DNA of 64,000 nt from Gnetum montanum (GCA_015680685.1 MNCI01004172.1:1-64000); one strand, 5' to 3'. Shown: positions 23,510 to 36,179, numbered from the stretch's first letter. Notes: generated by a model not told the origin, from the letters alone. Numbers and translations: made by a program.

Positions 23510-24416
23510 ATGGTGGATTCATCAGGTTCTGCTCTTCCTCAGGGAAGTTCTTCTACCTCACCTCTAATTGATTTCCTTTTACCTGATGATATTTTTGAAG
23601 TAGTTTCTAAATATTTTGCAACTTCCTTTATTTTTTCAAATTTTGGGGTTTTTACCAAGGTCCCCAACTATAAACACTCAAGTTCAAAGCCTTCTTCAAC
23701 CCTAGGGCATTCAAGTTTCTCATGCTCGATACTACGCTCAAAATTTCATTTTGGTAGAACTATCTGATGCCTCTCAGGTCAAGAAGGCTCTTTCTCTCAA
23801 ATTTTTTCCAACATGGAATGCAACCCTAATAGCATGTGCCTAAAAATTTGACTTTAATGTCAACGACCCTACTTTTAATGTAATCCCATGTTACGTGGAA
23901 TTCCCCAATCTTCCACGTATTTTCTCATCTATGGAGAGGGACATTGTAAGCACCCTGGGTCCTATTATTTCTGAGCATTGTATAGTGATTAATGGAACTC
24001 AAATTCACAGTTATTGTATTGAACTGGACATCGCTCTTCAAAAGACCTCATTAACCCTTGCTGGTGGTGGAAAACTCTTCACCCAAAAAGTGGACTATTT
24101 TTACCTTCCAAACTCATGTAGCTATTGTCATAGGGCCAAGCATCATATATCGGTGTGTCCCATCCTAGTCATGAAAAAACAACGTACAGCATCTCAGAAA
24201 AATCATTCCCCAATCACATCATTACATCCACCCTCAGTATCCTTTAAATTTGGCTCTCCTTCCCCAACAACTCCACAATCCTCCTCTCAGTCTAACCCCT
24301 CCAAGCAACAGAAACAACAATCAGGTACTCACACCTCCACCAATGTCATCCCCTCAAAGGTATTCATGGACTCAATATTGGTGGATGAGTTCATGATGGG
24401 TAGTGGAAGGAAATGA
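23510..24416 (+). pseudogene. LINE ORF1 (nucleic-acid binding, CCHC zinc finger)
   Basis: An open stretch from 23510 (MVDSSGSALPQGSSSTSPLI) shifts frame around 23770 and continues in 23895-24416. The second part has PCYVEFPNLPRIF-type plant ORF1 sequence and, at residues 75-88 of its open frame, a CX2CX4HX4C finger (CSYC, then H and C), followed by a Ser/Pro/Gln-rich tail. ORF1 proteins of plant L1 elements bind the element RNA. It is disabled by the frameshift and a stop near 23841. Confidence 0.75.
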
Positions 24417-24589
24417 GTTAAAGCTTACTTTAGTTCTACTCCTCCCTCCAATTCCTCTCCACTGAACACTTCCATGGCCCTTGTCTCCACCAACAACTCC
24501 TTTGCCCTCTTGTCAAGAACAATGGAAGTTGATACTTTGACTTATGAACCTTTTGTTGACCTCTCACCCAAACTACCCCTTATTTCTCC

Positions 24590-25343
24590 ATGAACCTCTT
24601 TTCATGGAACGTTTGAGGCCTTACTGGTAGGCTTCGATGAAAGCAAGCATGCAACTTTTTTTTCTAGTCTTAATATAGCTTTTGATTTTGTTCTCCTTCA
24701 AGAAATTAAGATTTCAGCTAACCTTTTATCCTTTTCTATCCGTTGATTTCTTCCTCACTCCTCAATCCTAGCGACATCCCATGCGAGCAGGAAAGGAGTT
24801 GCGGCCATTCTCCTTTTACCCTACTAGAAAACTAAAATCCTTGAAAGTGGTTCTGATTCTAGGAATAGAGTTTCCTGGGCCACCTTCTCTTCCTCGCATG
24901 GCCCTTTTGGTATTTGCTCGATATATGCCCCAAACGACTCCACAGAATGGGCTCTCCTTTGGCAAGAACTTGCAAATTCTCTTCCCCTAGTGCCTTGGAT
25001 CTTCGGAGGAGATTTTAATATGGTGGAATTTCATCAAGATAAGCTCGGAGGGGTGTTTTTTCAACTGCCCAATCTTGAGTATCAGACCTGGTCTACCTTC
25101 AAGAAAAGGTTTTACCTTTCTGATGGGACAGACACCTCCACGGGTGTTCCCCTACACAGACTTACTTGGAGCAATCTCCATCTTGGACAGGCTCGCATCT
25201 ACAGTAGGTTAGATAGGTTCTATTTCTCTACCCTTTCCTTCTGGCAACCCTTCTCCACTACTATGGTTCATCACCATGCCACCTTATCAGACCATCTTCC
25301 TATCTCCATATCCATCAAGATTCATGGCAGCCCTCACCAATGA
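24590..25343 (+). pseudogene. LINE ORF2 endonuclease domain (apurinic-type)
   Basis: Landmarks in order: LFSWNV*GLTGR (24596, stop replacing Arg), VLLQEIK, a region with SWATFSSSHGPFG and SIYAPN, WIFGGDFNMVEF (25000), SRLDRFYFS (25200) and LSDHLPISI (25288). These carry the Asn, Glu, Asp and His positions typical of the LINE endonuclease that nicks target DNA. At least three stops and frame changes interrupt the first half; the second half is open for 117 codons. Confidence 0.85.
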
Positions 25344-25349
25344 AAATTC

Positions 25350-26900
25350 CATCTTTTTCGACTACACAACAACTATTTTTTTCACCTGTTGCCCAACTTC
25401 TTCTATCCAACCTTTGGAATGCCAAACTTAGGCCTCTAAATTAGGTGGGTTGGATTAACTAGTGGCATCATGCTTCATGTCGAGTGTGGAACTTTGCTAA
25501 TTCATATGGTAAGGCAGTGGCTACTTGGGCCAAACAATAATACAATAAAATTCACCTCACTATTGAACATCTTACTAATATACTAGCTTAAGATCCCTTC
25601 AACACTCTAGTTCATGAGGAGCTAGCTAGAGCAAGATTAGCCTTTCAACATTGGGATGTGTATCGAGCACAAAGTTCCTTAACTAAAAGTTGGCTCACTT
25701 GGTTAAATATTCAAGATGAACACTGTAAGGAATTTTTAAAGTATCTTAATTTTGCTTCCCCTTCACATTCTATATACAAAATCTCTAGTGATGGTACCAC
25801 CATTACTGATCATAGTAGTATCCTCTCTTTTCTCAAGAATCACTATGAAACCCTTTTTTGCAACAACCCCAATGGACATCTCTTCATTCAAGGCTACCAC
25901 CTCCAATTATCCTCACCTTATCAACTCCACTATGTTGCAAAGTCTTAATGCTGATATCACTCTGGTGGAGCTACAAGTGGCCTGTTCTAAGTTAAGTTGG
26001 GGAGAGGATCCTGGTTATGATAGTTTCCTTGTAGAATTTTTTCAAAATCATTGGGATTTTGTGGGAAATGATCTTTTGTAGGTCATTAATGAGGCTATAT
26101 TAACTGGTTCCCTTGGGCCCAATCTAAATCAAGGGGTAATTCCTCTCCTCCCCAAGTCTAGGGATCTTACCGATATCTCCAATTGGCATCCCATAACTCT
26201 CCTCAATGTAGTGTATAAAATTTGGCCTAAGTGCCTAGCCTTACGACTGAAAAAAATTATTGGCCAGATCATATCTCCCCAACAAATAGGATTTGTTCCT
26301 AGTAGATATATTTTAGACATTGTGGTTACGGCATGGGAAGGTCTCGAGTGGGTCGAGGATGATGGACAAGATATTCTCCTAATGAAACTTGATTATGCCA
26401 AGGCTTATGACAACATAAATTGGGATTTTATCTTACAGACCATGATTAAACATGTTTTTGGACCTAAGTTTCTACATATGGTGAAATGATTATTCTCAGA
26501 TGCTACCACAAGAATAGCCACTACCTTTGGCATTACCTCTCCCTTTCCAATACATAGGTCAGTGCAACAAGGATGTCCTCTCGCCCCTTATCTCTTTATC
26601 ATCGCAGTAGACTTTCTTTGTTATCATATTAACCTGGACATTCAAATGAAAGTTCTCACTGGGGTTTTCCTATCTTCCTCTCACCAACTGCTCCTCAATA
26701 TGCACTTCGCCAATGACTCTTTTTTTCTAGTTCAAAACAAAGCCGCCAATTTGCACTACCTCTTATCAAGGGTGGAACAATATTGTACACTCTCAGGTTC
26801 CACTATAAATTGGAATAAATCCTTTGTTTATAGCTTTTTAGGCAATTACAACCATGTGACCAACTATAAATGGAAGCAGCTTTAAGATCAAGACATCGTT
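25350..26900 (+). pseudogene. LINE ORF2 reverse transcriptase domain
   Basis: RT landmarks appear in order: GEDPGYDSFLVEFFQNHW (about 26003), VIPLLPKS, NWHPITLLNVVYKI (26180), IISPQQIGFVPSRYI (26268), LLMKLDYAKAYDNINW (26378), QQGCPLAPYLFI (26563) and the catalytic-box region MHFANDSFFL (26700-26729). The family box is (Y/F)ADD; here codon 26712-26714 is AAT, so the first Asp is Asn, which would abolish catalysis. It is split into four open pieces by stops (for example 26079 and 26487) and a frameshift near 25900. Confidence 0.9.
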
Positions 26901-28230
26901 AAGATTCTAGGAATCCCTTTCCATTTTAGAGGTTCAACCTCTATTCTCTAGGAGCAGGTTATTTTTTAGATTCAAAAGAAACTTGATAAATGGAAGAATA
27001 AACCCCTCACTCTTGCGGGTAAATACCTTGTATGTAATTCCATATGTGCGTCAACCCATGTGTATTACTCTTCATGTTGGGCCCCCTCCCAAGCTGCCTA
27101 CCAGAAGCTAGAATGGTTATTTCGCGACTTTATGTGGTCCTCCAAAGATTCTCAAAAAGGATTTCATCGAGTCACTTGGAATATTGTTACTCTCCCCAAG
27201 AATAAGGGTGGCTTAGGTCTTTTGAATTCTTATAAGCATGGAATTACCCTGGTTGCTAAGTGGTTGGTTCAGCATTTAGATGCCTCAAACATCATTGGGA
27301 CCCTCCTCCAATTAATGCTTCATCAAGAATTTCCTAAAAACAAGCCCTTCTGGAAAGGCATCCATTTTATCAATTGGATCTTTTCCCCCCTCACTATCAT
27401 TCTTCTAGGATCTCATGTTTTCAAAAGCATCTAGAGGGCCTAGAAAACTCTACATAGTTACATTGACTAGACTAGTGTCAAGATCAATCCTATTGTCCTC
27501 TCTAGATTGTGTCCATGGTGGTTACCTCTGTCACCCACTCCCCTTGCCATCACAAAGGCTAAGGTGGCTACCTCATGGTTTTGGAAAGGTGTCATCTCCT
27601 TGAATTGTCTTAGGTTGGCTAGTCATTGGATTTCGAGGGTTGAGTTTAGAAATTTGTATGGGGAGTCAACTGCAATGAACCATTGCCTAGTCCAGATTTA
27701 CTCCTTTCTCCATGGTCATTGGCAAATTGATGTTACAATGCAAAGCCCTTTTCATGGCCTTCAATGGCTTAATGGGGTTAAGTCCTTACCCTACCGACCA
27801 TCTGTCCCCTTTCATCTTATGCATAACCCATCCAAGGTCATTCAATGCTACAATAAGCATTGGCACAAACACGAGTTAGTATCATTTTGGATCCCTCTCT
27901 TCCAACATATTTGGAAACTTCTGACCCTCCCCAAAATTAAGCAGTTTCTCTAGTATCTCCTCCACCATGGTCTACCTATTGGTAAATGGTTAGAATATCT
28001 GGAGATTCTCAACCCCAATTGACCTCTCTATGGTGGAAAAGATGACTTTGTCCATGTGTTTTGGCATTGTTCCTTTTCTCAGCATGTGTGGAAGTGGGGT
28101 TCCATAGTTTTTCCATCATACAAGCTATCTCAAGAGGATGTCATATTTGGTTTTTTAAACATTACTTCTACTTATCTCAAGTTTCTATGGAAATTTATTA
28201 GGCCTACTATTTTATATTATATTTGGAAGT
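26901..28230 (+). pseudogene. LINE ORF2 C-terminal region with zinc-finger-like remnant
   Basis: After RT comes the conserved connector KILGIPFHFRG, KWKNKPLTLAGKYLV and WLFRDFMWSS, KNKGGLGLLN typical of plant LINEs. At 27930-28110 IKQFL, LLHHGLPIGKWL and DFVHVFWHCSFSQHVWKW correspond to the zf-RVT region, but the expected paired cysteines before the His-Cys are lost. Two frameshifts and several stops are present. Confidence 0.75.
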
Positions 28231-28741
28231 GAAGATGCAATGTTATATTTCCAAAGGATAGATTATTCTAATAAATGTTTGCTCACTAGGTTGGAGAAGT
28301 TGCAAATCTTTCGCCTTATCCATTTCCAACTCACATCTCAAGCATCCAAGTTCAATTAAATAGTCATTAGTTGGTTCATCTCTTGCAGCCATGGGAAAGA
28401 CCTATGCATTCCAATAACACTCATCATTAGTAATCTCTGCAAGGGTGCTTTCCCTTTCTATTGTGAGGAGTCACCATAGGAACTCTCTCTATCCTTAATT
28501 GAGAGCTCTTTTCCTTATCTAATTCTATGTCATTCTATCTTGTAAAGAGTCAGTATGGATGGACTTTTGGTAGTGCCCTAATTTGGGTTTCCTCCTTTAA
28601 TACTTGTTTATTTATAAGTTTGTTCTTGAGTTTTATGCACAATGCTCTTAGCTTCGCTTTCCCCTTAACCCTATGACTTATTCAGGTTACTGTAACTGAT
28701 ACACTGTTAATATCAATAAAACTTCATTTTAGGGTCCAACA

Positions 28742-28773
28742 CCCCCCCCCCCCCCCCCCCCCTCCCCCCCCCN
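28742..28773. repeat. Poly-C run ending in N
   Basis: 31 bases, all C except one T, then an N, exactly at the junction between the LINE right border and the resumed LTR. Confidence 0.9.
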
Positions 28774-30081
28774 CATCCTGTAGGAGAGGATGATTTCATG
28801 GCTCATTGAACCTTTTGTTTTTTCTTTGTGCCTCTAGAAAATTAGAGGTAATGTTCTAGGTGATGCCTATAGCAACAGTATGTTTGGGAACCATTGGAAG
28901 TGATGTCATGGGTAATACTTCAAGTTCCAATAGAGGTGATGTCCTAGGTTATGCTTTATGTTCCAATAGAGGTGATGTCCTTGATGATGCCTCTAGCACT
29001 AGTATGTTTGGAGAATGTTAAAAGTGATGTCCTAGATGACACTTCACATTCTAATTGAGGTGATGTCATGGGTGATGCCTCTAGCACTAGTATGTTTGGG
29101 AAATGTTGGAAGTAATATCCTGGGTGATGCTTCATGTTCTAGTAGAGGTGATGTCCTAGATCATGCCTCTAGCATCAGTACATTTGGGGAACATTTAAAG
29201 TGATATCCTAGGTGATGCTTCATATTCTAATTGAGACTATAATAAATCCTTGTAAGATAATTTGATATTTGGTTTTGATACATGTTAGTTTGGCTTTTGG
29301 AAAGTACACATGACAACATAATACACATTTGACATTAAGTGTAGTGCATACTAGCCTCCTTGTTTGTGGTGAAGGTTGGAGTAGGAAAACCTTGGTTTTG
29401 GAATTATATAATGAATGAATGTTATCATTGTCTATTGCATATTTTTCTAGATGTTTTGGGTGATTTTCTTATGTGCTTGTTAAGCTAACATGTTTTGCAG
29501 GTTAGCCATGCTCCTCCTAATCCCCGTGAGATTGTGCCATTTAAAAATTGGAGATGTTGCCAAAGTTTCTCACACAATTTTATATTGAGAACCCATTTTA
29601 TTTTTAGGTTGATTGGTTTGGGAAGAAAATGGAGCTTTTGGAGGAATTATTATGATGATACAAGTTGGTTGATATTATGTCTTAGTTTAGATTTTTGGAT
29701 ATTATGTGTTGGCATTTTCAACAATGTATTAGACGTTAATTCTCTTTTTTAGTTTATGCATTTATGGATCATATATGGTTTAGTCTTGTGACATTATATT
29801 ATTCATATATATTATGAGATTTATTTTTACAATTTATGTTATTCTATTTTGTTTTCAAGCTTTTTTTATATTTATACAAATCTATGTTCATGTATTTCTT
29901 TCTTCCACTATTATTTTTCTCTTTTGTTCTCTTTGCGGTCATGGCCACATGCAAGGTTCCTTTGTTCCTTTCACTACATAGTACTTTCATTAATGTCTCT
30001 TTCCATGACTAATCATTTTGTTAGGGGTTCTATCCAGTGTAATGCACTTCAAACCTAAGGCATAGAAAAGAGGATATTAGA
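28774..30081 (+). repeat. H 5' LTR, right part (R/U5 side)
   Basis: Collinear with 62097-63545 of the 3' LTR. It starts CATCCTGTAGGAGAGGATGA beside the N and ends TTAGA before the primer site. Confidence 0.9.
28847..29234. repeat. 88-bp minisatellite in the H 5' LTR (4 full units plus a 36-bp unit)
   Basis: Units read (A/G)GTGATGTCCTAGGTGATGC then TCTAGCA.(C/T)AGTATGTTTGG and end TTC.A(A/G)TAGA. The total of 388 bp is exactly 4 x 88 + 36. The 36-bp unit is second in the array. Confidence 0.9.
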
Positions 30082-30084
30082 AGA

Positions 30085-30095
30085 TGGTATCAAAG
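30085..30095 (+). promoter_or_regulatory. H primer binding site (initiator tRNA-Met)
   Basis: TGGTATCAAAG starts four bases after the LTR end and matches the plant iMet site TGGTATCAGAG but for one base. Confidence 0.85.
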
Positions 30096-30239
30096 TGTAG
30101 GTTTTTGCTAATTCTACCTTGCAAGAGGAGATCATCAAAATATATATTAGCATTATTTATTTGGTTTCCTCTATCAGCATACAAAAAAGAACTCTAATTT
30201 TCCATCCATATTTGGGTTTGTAGGTTCAATGCCTTGATC

Positions 30240-32110
30240 AAGGGCTTGCCATTAGTTCTATTGGTGATTGTGTACTCATAATGGATCATGTTTGTAGATC
30301 TGTATCCTTGATAATTCATAATTCCATTGGTTTAGTGACCTCTACATCATGAACTTAGGGGACTATGATGTTATTTTAGGTATGAATTAGTTATCTCGCT
30401 ATTAGGACAACTTGGATTGTTATCACAAGATAGTTTTCTTGATGATATAAGGTGGTGTTCAGATAACTATACATACTAGACCATGCAAGGTCATGTTAAT
30501 TCTTGGTATTTCGAAATATTTTTTCCAATTATTACATAAAGGTCATTCTTGCTTTGCTATTTCCATTAGTGATCTCTCTTTGTTGCAAGAACTTGAATAA
30601 GTGCTAGTAGCTTGTGGTTTTTGTGATGTCTTTCATTCTAAGTTACCTGGTTTACCTCCAAGGTGTGATGTTGAGTTTGAGATTTCTCTCAACTCAAGTG
30701 CAAAACCTATATTCAAGGTTCCACATAGGATGTTCCCTATTGAGTTATCAAAATTTAAACTTCAAGAGTTTCTTGATAAGGTTTGAATTCATCTAAGTGT
30801 GTCTCCCTAGGGTGCTCATGTTCTCTTGGTGAAAAAGAAGGACGGTAGTATGAGGATATCTATTGATTATCAACAATTGAGCAAGATGTTGATGAAGAAT
30901 AAGTATCCCCTTTCATGCATAGATGATTTGTTTGGCTAGTTAAGGGAAGCTCAATTATTCTCTAAGATTAATTTAAAGTCGAGTTACCACCTACTTTGCA
31001 TCAAGGAGAAGGATATTTCTAAGATAGCCTTCATGATGCAATATGGATATTACAAGTTCTTGGTGTTACCATTTGAACTCACTAATACTCCAATAGTGTT
31101 CATGCATCTTATGAATAGTTTCATGAGGTCCTACCTAGATCAGTTTGTTATTGTGTTCATTCATTAAATTTTGATGTATTCTTTATCTGAGGAGTTTCAT
31201 GAGTAGCATCTAAGGATAATCTTGCAAAAACTTAGAGAACATCAATTGTTTGATCAACCCTCAAAGTGTTCTTTTTAGCATAGATAGATTTAATTCTTGG
31301 GACATGTTGTTTTAGAAGCTAGTATAGTGGTGGATCCTACTAAAATATCAATTATTAAGTATTGTTCTATGCACAAGGATATTAATGAAGTTCACAGTTT
31401 TCTTGGGTTAGCAAGTTGTTACAGGAGGTTTGCTGAAAACTTCTCCCACATTGCTTCACCTCATTGAAGTTTTTCCAAAAATATGTTGGTTTCTAATGGA
31501 TCCTGTATTGTTAGGATGACTTTGAAAAACTCAAGAGTAGATTGATCTTGATTCTTATTTTTGTTTCATCTATGCTAGGTAAGTCATTTGACATGTGCAC
31601 TGATGCATCAAGAGAAGGTTATGGGTATGTCATTATGCAAGAGGGCAAAGTGATAGCTTATGCCTCATAATAACTTAAGCACCATGAGAGAAGCACTACC
31701 CTACTCATGACCTAGCATTAGGAGCAACTGTACTTTCTTTGAAAGTTTAGCATCATTACTTTCTTGAGGAGTAGTTGACAATTTGGATGAATCATAAGGG
31801 GCTACATTATTTGATGAGCCATCCATAGTGGAACCTGTGCCAAAGGAGGTGGATTGAACTCTTGACTAACTCTGATTTTACCATCCAATATCAAACAGGA
31901 AAAAGAATTGTGATTATGGATGCCTTAAGCCATGTGGCTAGTAAGGTAAATAGTTTGGTGATCCAATTTGATATGATAGGTGAGATTCATGAGATTCAAC
32001 AACATGATTCTTTGTATGAGGAGCTAAAAAATTTTGGTAATGCTATCATGATAGTGGATGCACTTGGGTTGCTTCATCATAAGGATTGTATGTATGTGCC
32101 TATATTCTTG
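30240..32110 (+). pseudogene. H pol: protease, reverse transcriptase and RNase H (Tekay/Del chromovirus)
   Basis: The protease end reads YDVILGMN*LSRY near 30363. RT begins about 30660 (LPPRCDVEFEI), then [20 protein letters not shown] (30820), [43 protein letters not shown] and the catalytic region FVIVFIH*ILMYS (31144), where FIDD has become FIH-stop (31156-31167). RNase H follows with FDMCTDASREGYGYVIMQ (31588), then IQYQTGKRIVIMDALSHVAS (31880). Several stops are present. The enzyme made element DNA from RNA; this copy is dead. Only about 150 bp separate the primer site from protease, so gag is deleted. Confidence 0.9.
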
Positions 32111-33373
32111 ACGTAATGCCTATTGGATGAATCTTACCTTAGTAGACTTCAAATACATCCAAATAGTGATAAGATGTATTAGATGCTAAAGAAATTGTAT
32201 TGGTCACCAAGCATGAAAAAGTAGGTTGGAGAATTTATGGCCAATTTCTTGATTTATCAATAGGGTAAACTTGAACATCAATGACCATGTGGCTACTTGC
32301 ACCCCCACTCTATTCCAAAGTGAAAGTGGAAGGTGATTGGAATGGATTTCATGACTAGTCTACCTCGCACTAGGGGTGGAAAGGATGTAACTCTTATTAT
32401 GGTAGACTTGTTAACTAAGTCAACATATTTTCTAGGTATAAAAACTTCAATTAGCATAAAGGATCTTGTGCAAATGTTCATTCCTAAGATCATATGACTA
32501 CATGGTGTTCCTACCAAGATTGTCTTAAACCATTATGCTAAATTAACTTCTTGGTTTTAGCATGCATTCATGGACATTTTGGGTACTAGGTTGAACATGA
32601 GCTTGGTCTATCATCCACAAACTGATGGCTAGGTTAAGAGAGTTAACTAAGTATTGGAGGACATGCATTGGTATTTTTCCCTGCAGTTTACAAATAGTTG
32701 GAATAATTTATTACCATTAGCAAAGTTTTCTTACAACTATTATTAGGATAGTTTGAAGATAGCACCGTACAAAGTCTTATATGGGAGACCTTGCAAAAGT
32801 CCCTTGTGTTGGGATATAATTGAGGATAGGTCATGCATCAATTTAGATGTTGTATTAAGGATGATAGAGTACAATAGATAGGTGTGTGAATGGTTGAAGG
32901 TAGCTTAGGATCATCAGGCAAGCTATGCAAACCACAGGAGGAGGCCTCTGGAGTTTGCTATTCATGATAAAGTGTTTTCCAAGTCTCCTTGATAAAAGGG
33001 TTGATGAATTTTGGTCAAAAGGGTAAGGTTTCACCTCACTACATTGGTCCATTCAATGTCCTTTAGTGCATAAGAAAGGTTACATACTTTGTTGTTTTTC
33101 TACCATAGTTTTTAAGCATGCATGATCTGTTTCATGTCTCCATGCTATGAAAGTATATACCCAACAATAGTCATGTGGTTGATTGAACTAAAGTATAGCT
33201 TTAAACAAATTCCTTATATGTTTAATGTCCTATTAGGATATTGGATCAAATATAACACTAGTTATGTAGTAGGATAGTTTCCATTATTAAGATTTTGTGG
33301 AATCATCATGGTTCACAAGAGGCTAGTTGGGTGCTTGAGTCTGATTTACATTCCTTCCATATTGAAATATTCT
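32111..33373 (+). pseudogene. H pol: integrase and chromodomain
   Basis: It starts with a decayed zinc-binding part (KMY*MLKKLYWSPSMKK, near 32172). The core has VIGMDFMTSLPRTRGGKDV (32337), LHGVPTKIVLN (32500), LNMSLVYHPQTDG*VKRVN (32593) and the catalytic Glu region with stops. PYKVLYGRPCKSPLCWD (32768) is characteristic of Tekay/Del chromoviruses. The C-terminal chromodomain runs from YIPNNSHVVD (33155) through PIRILDQ (33225) to KILWNHHGSQEASWVLESDL (33289-33348). It is immediately followed by the polypurine tract, as expected when pol abuts the 3' LTR. Confidence 0.9.
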
Positions 33374-33401
33374 AGGAGAGAAGGGAGGGGGAGGGAAAAG
33401 A
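33374..33401 (+). promoter_or_regulatory. H polypurine tract
   Basis: A 28-base, nearly all-purine run (AGAGAAGGGAGGGGGAGGG core) directly precedes TGTAACAACCC, the 3' LTR start; it primes plus-strand DNA synthesis. Confidence 0.9.
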
Positions 33402-34002
33402 TGTAACAACCCATATTTTTGGACATCCTTAGCAGGCACAATTTTTGTGAAAAATTTTATCCTTGTACTTGTATGTTTATATGTCAAGTTGGTTTGGTAT
33501 ATTTTATGCATTACATTGATGATGTTAATGATTATCCTTGGGACTTTTTAGATTCTTGGTTAATGTTATGTAATCCTTAATATTTAATCTTTTATTATCA
33601 TCTACCATGTATGCACTAATCCTATTGTTGAGTGTGGTAGGATCTCATGAGATTTGGTTAGGAGCATGGCATGGCTATAATTAATGGTCTATTTAATTAA
33701 TATTAACAATTTATTCTGTGTGCATGGTATAATAATTAAATAGGTGATTGATGATTCACTATGTTCACATGTATTTTAGATATTAATTATATTTAATTTT
33801 ATCTTATTTTCTTTATGGAGAGATTTTAGACTATATTTTAGTATTGTAAGATTTTAGGGTATATTCTCTTTGATGATTTTGATATCGAAGGATGTTACAT
33901 GAGCTGGAGAGAAAGTTATGATAAATATGGAAAATATTTTTTCTAATTTTCTTTTAGTTTTATGGAAGTTTTGGCAATTAGTTTTTTTCTTTTGTTCCAT
34001 GG
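33402..34002 (+). repeat. H 3' LTR, segment 1
   Basis: It matches the start of the 5' LTR (20234-20844) and stops at TTCCATGG, where E2 is inserted; the uninterrupted site in the 5' LTR reads TTCCATGGTTTCCAATC near 20841. Confidence 0.9.
33998..34002. other. E2 target-site duplication, left copy (CATGG)
   Basis: CATGG at 33998-34002 and again at 40882-40886 flank TGATGAG...CTCATCA exactly, the 5-bp duplication expected for Gypsy integration. Confidence 0.95.
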
Positions 34003-34964
34003 TGATGAGTGGCAAGGTAACCCTACACTCAACCATACAAATACAAGTGTAGCACATGCAATCCCGTTGAACTTCGTAGACTAAGTGCCTACACGCCCCA
34101 TGGAACACTTAGCGTTAATCGTTCGTTGTCTTCCTAGACTTACTTGTAGTTGTCACGGTGTATGGTTAAGTATGTCCGAGGTATATGATTTTTATAGTTT
34201 TTATCTTTTATCTCCTATGCTATTAAAGTGAAGGGTTGAGAAACTAATTGCTAACGCTAACTAATGAACTAAGTCTAAATTACCTAGTGTCATCATCCAT
34301 TCCCACTTACTATACACACCCTAACCCGATGCAACCATGGCTACCAAATGCTAATCGTTGCTGGGATCACCATGCGTAACGCATGTGCTCGAAGTGGTCA
34401 TACTGAGGCACTTAACTAGGAGGAAAGGGTTGAGAAAGCTAATCTACCCTAAGTGCAATGAGCATTCGATTCCTTGATCATCCATACACATCCTTGAATG
34501 CTCGTAATCAAGTCGTACTCATTCCGCATTACTGCGATGAGCATCCATTCCTTGATCATTCGTACACATCCTTAAATGCTCAAAATCAAGTCGTACTCAT
34601 TCTACATTACTAGGAAATAAGGGTGAGAGAGAAAGTAATAAATAACATTAAATAAAATTTTATTCCATGCACTGCAAGGTTTATCTAGGAAGTTCATCTT
34701 TATTTTTGTACACAACTTGTGTTTAGGTACAATGTTGCTCGAATAAAGATCTGTTCACTTTAGGACTCCTACTGCGGGCACATGGAAAATATTCTATCTC
34801 TGGAGTGATCAATCTACCAGAGTTTTCCTACTTCTAGCCTAGGATGAGAAAATAAGGGAGAGCCACCTCTTATTTATAGATATGATGGTGCACCGTGATA
34901 TCGTGTATGCGACATCGCAGGGGATGATGCGATATCGTGGCCCATGCAATATCGTGTCTCATCA
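34003..34964 (-). repeat. E2 3' LTR
   Basis: TGATGAG...CTCATCA, 962 bp, same length as the partner. The TATA motif (TCTATAAATAAGAGG, minus) is at about 34868-34885. Two head-to-tail subrepeats (AATGCGGAATGAGTACGAC type, minus) are at about 34440-34612. Confidence 0.95.
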
Positions 34965-35955
34965 TACCCCCATGACTAAATGAAAAGGCATCCTCAAGTT
35001 CCTTACAAAATATTGAGAAGGTATTGGATTATTGACTGAATTGAACTAATGGGATGACTTGTGAACAGATCATCATTATAAGACTTGACAAAACTGGTGT
35101 TCATAACAACAAGGGTGAACACCTTATTACATTGACATCAGGCCTCATTTGGTAGCTGAGAAAGAGAGAGAGAGAAAAAAAGAAGTGTTGCTGCTGCCAA
35201 TGCCAAGATTGCACCTTTTTTTATCCATCAGTAAGCATGCCATTGATCTTCCTCCTTGCATTGCTGCTTCCAGCACTACTCCATTCCAAGTGTTTACTCC
35301 AGATCCAATCCATTGTTGTATGATCATCATCTGCACACACAACACAATCTTATATTAGTAAGGGTAAATGAATCATCATGTAATTAATACCTTGCTTCGG
35401 TGTAAGCCCATTGGGTAGGTTGTGGTATGGCTAATTACAGATCTAGAGATGTAATATTGATGACTACCAAAGGTGTAGGGGTTAGGAAAAAATTAAAAAA
35501 ATTCAGGGCTAAGAGAAAAGCAAAAAAATTAGGCCTCGTACCCCCATGACTAATCGTGAACCTTCGGTAGCATTAGAATGGAGAAAGAAAAGAAATAAGA
35601 AAGATAGATAAAAAGGGACAAATATGACATCAATGAAATGGATGTCAAGATGGAAATGAACAAAATAAAAACTAATTGCAAAATGTTAGGGAAAAAAGGT
35701 AACTGGTGCTCCAAATAGAAATGTCAGTGGGTCCTCCCCAAAGTAGGCTCATGCCGTTAATGCCCTGACAAACCCATATTCAAAGAGTCCGTAGGCATTG
35801 GGAATGTCATTTGGAACAAGAGTTAAAGTCTAAACCGCAAGAATTTACTGAAAAGAAAACAATCCATCAACCAAAATATATACACTAATGATACAACCAG
35901 CAATGAGGTGAGGAATGGAGAGAAGGGTGGAGAGCATAGAGTGGAATGGATTCTC

Positions 35956-36179
35956 AAGAACAAGGTGGTGTACAGCCCCTTGTGTAGTTTATGATTAATG
36001 TGACTCGGACAATCTCATTCCAACTCCAGCCTCAAACCAACCACGTCTAGTAACTTCGCATCAATGCATTTGGCCAAACCATCCTCTTGAAGCAACAAGA
36101 ATGCCATCACCCAAGAGTCACCACCATTCCGACGAAACAAGGAGAGAATGGGAAGTGAGAAGGGCCTTAGTTAGAAAAC
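35956..36179. repeat. Inverted repeat, left arm (224 bp)
   Basis: By eye this is the exact reverse complement of 36250-36473; 36180-36249 is the spacer. The right arm is bounded by single Ns on both sides. Confidence 0.95.

Larger units (their letters stand above)
22890..28741 (+). mobile_element. LINE (plant L1-type non-LTR retrotransposon), degenerate
   Basis: A 5.85 kb insertion in the H 5' LTR in sense orientation, with ORF1 (CCHC finger), AP-type endonuclease, reverse transcriptase and a decayed C-terminal zinc-finger region in the usual order. GGTCCCAA at 22883 and GGTCCAA at 28733 look like a short, slightly decayed target duplication. The 3' end has AATAAA (28716) but no poly(A); a poly-C run with an N follows the duplication instead. 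Confidence 0.9.
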
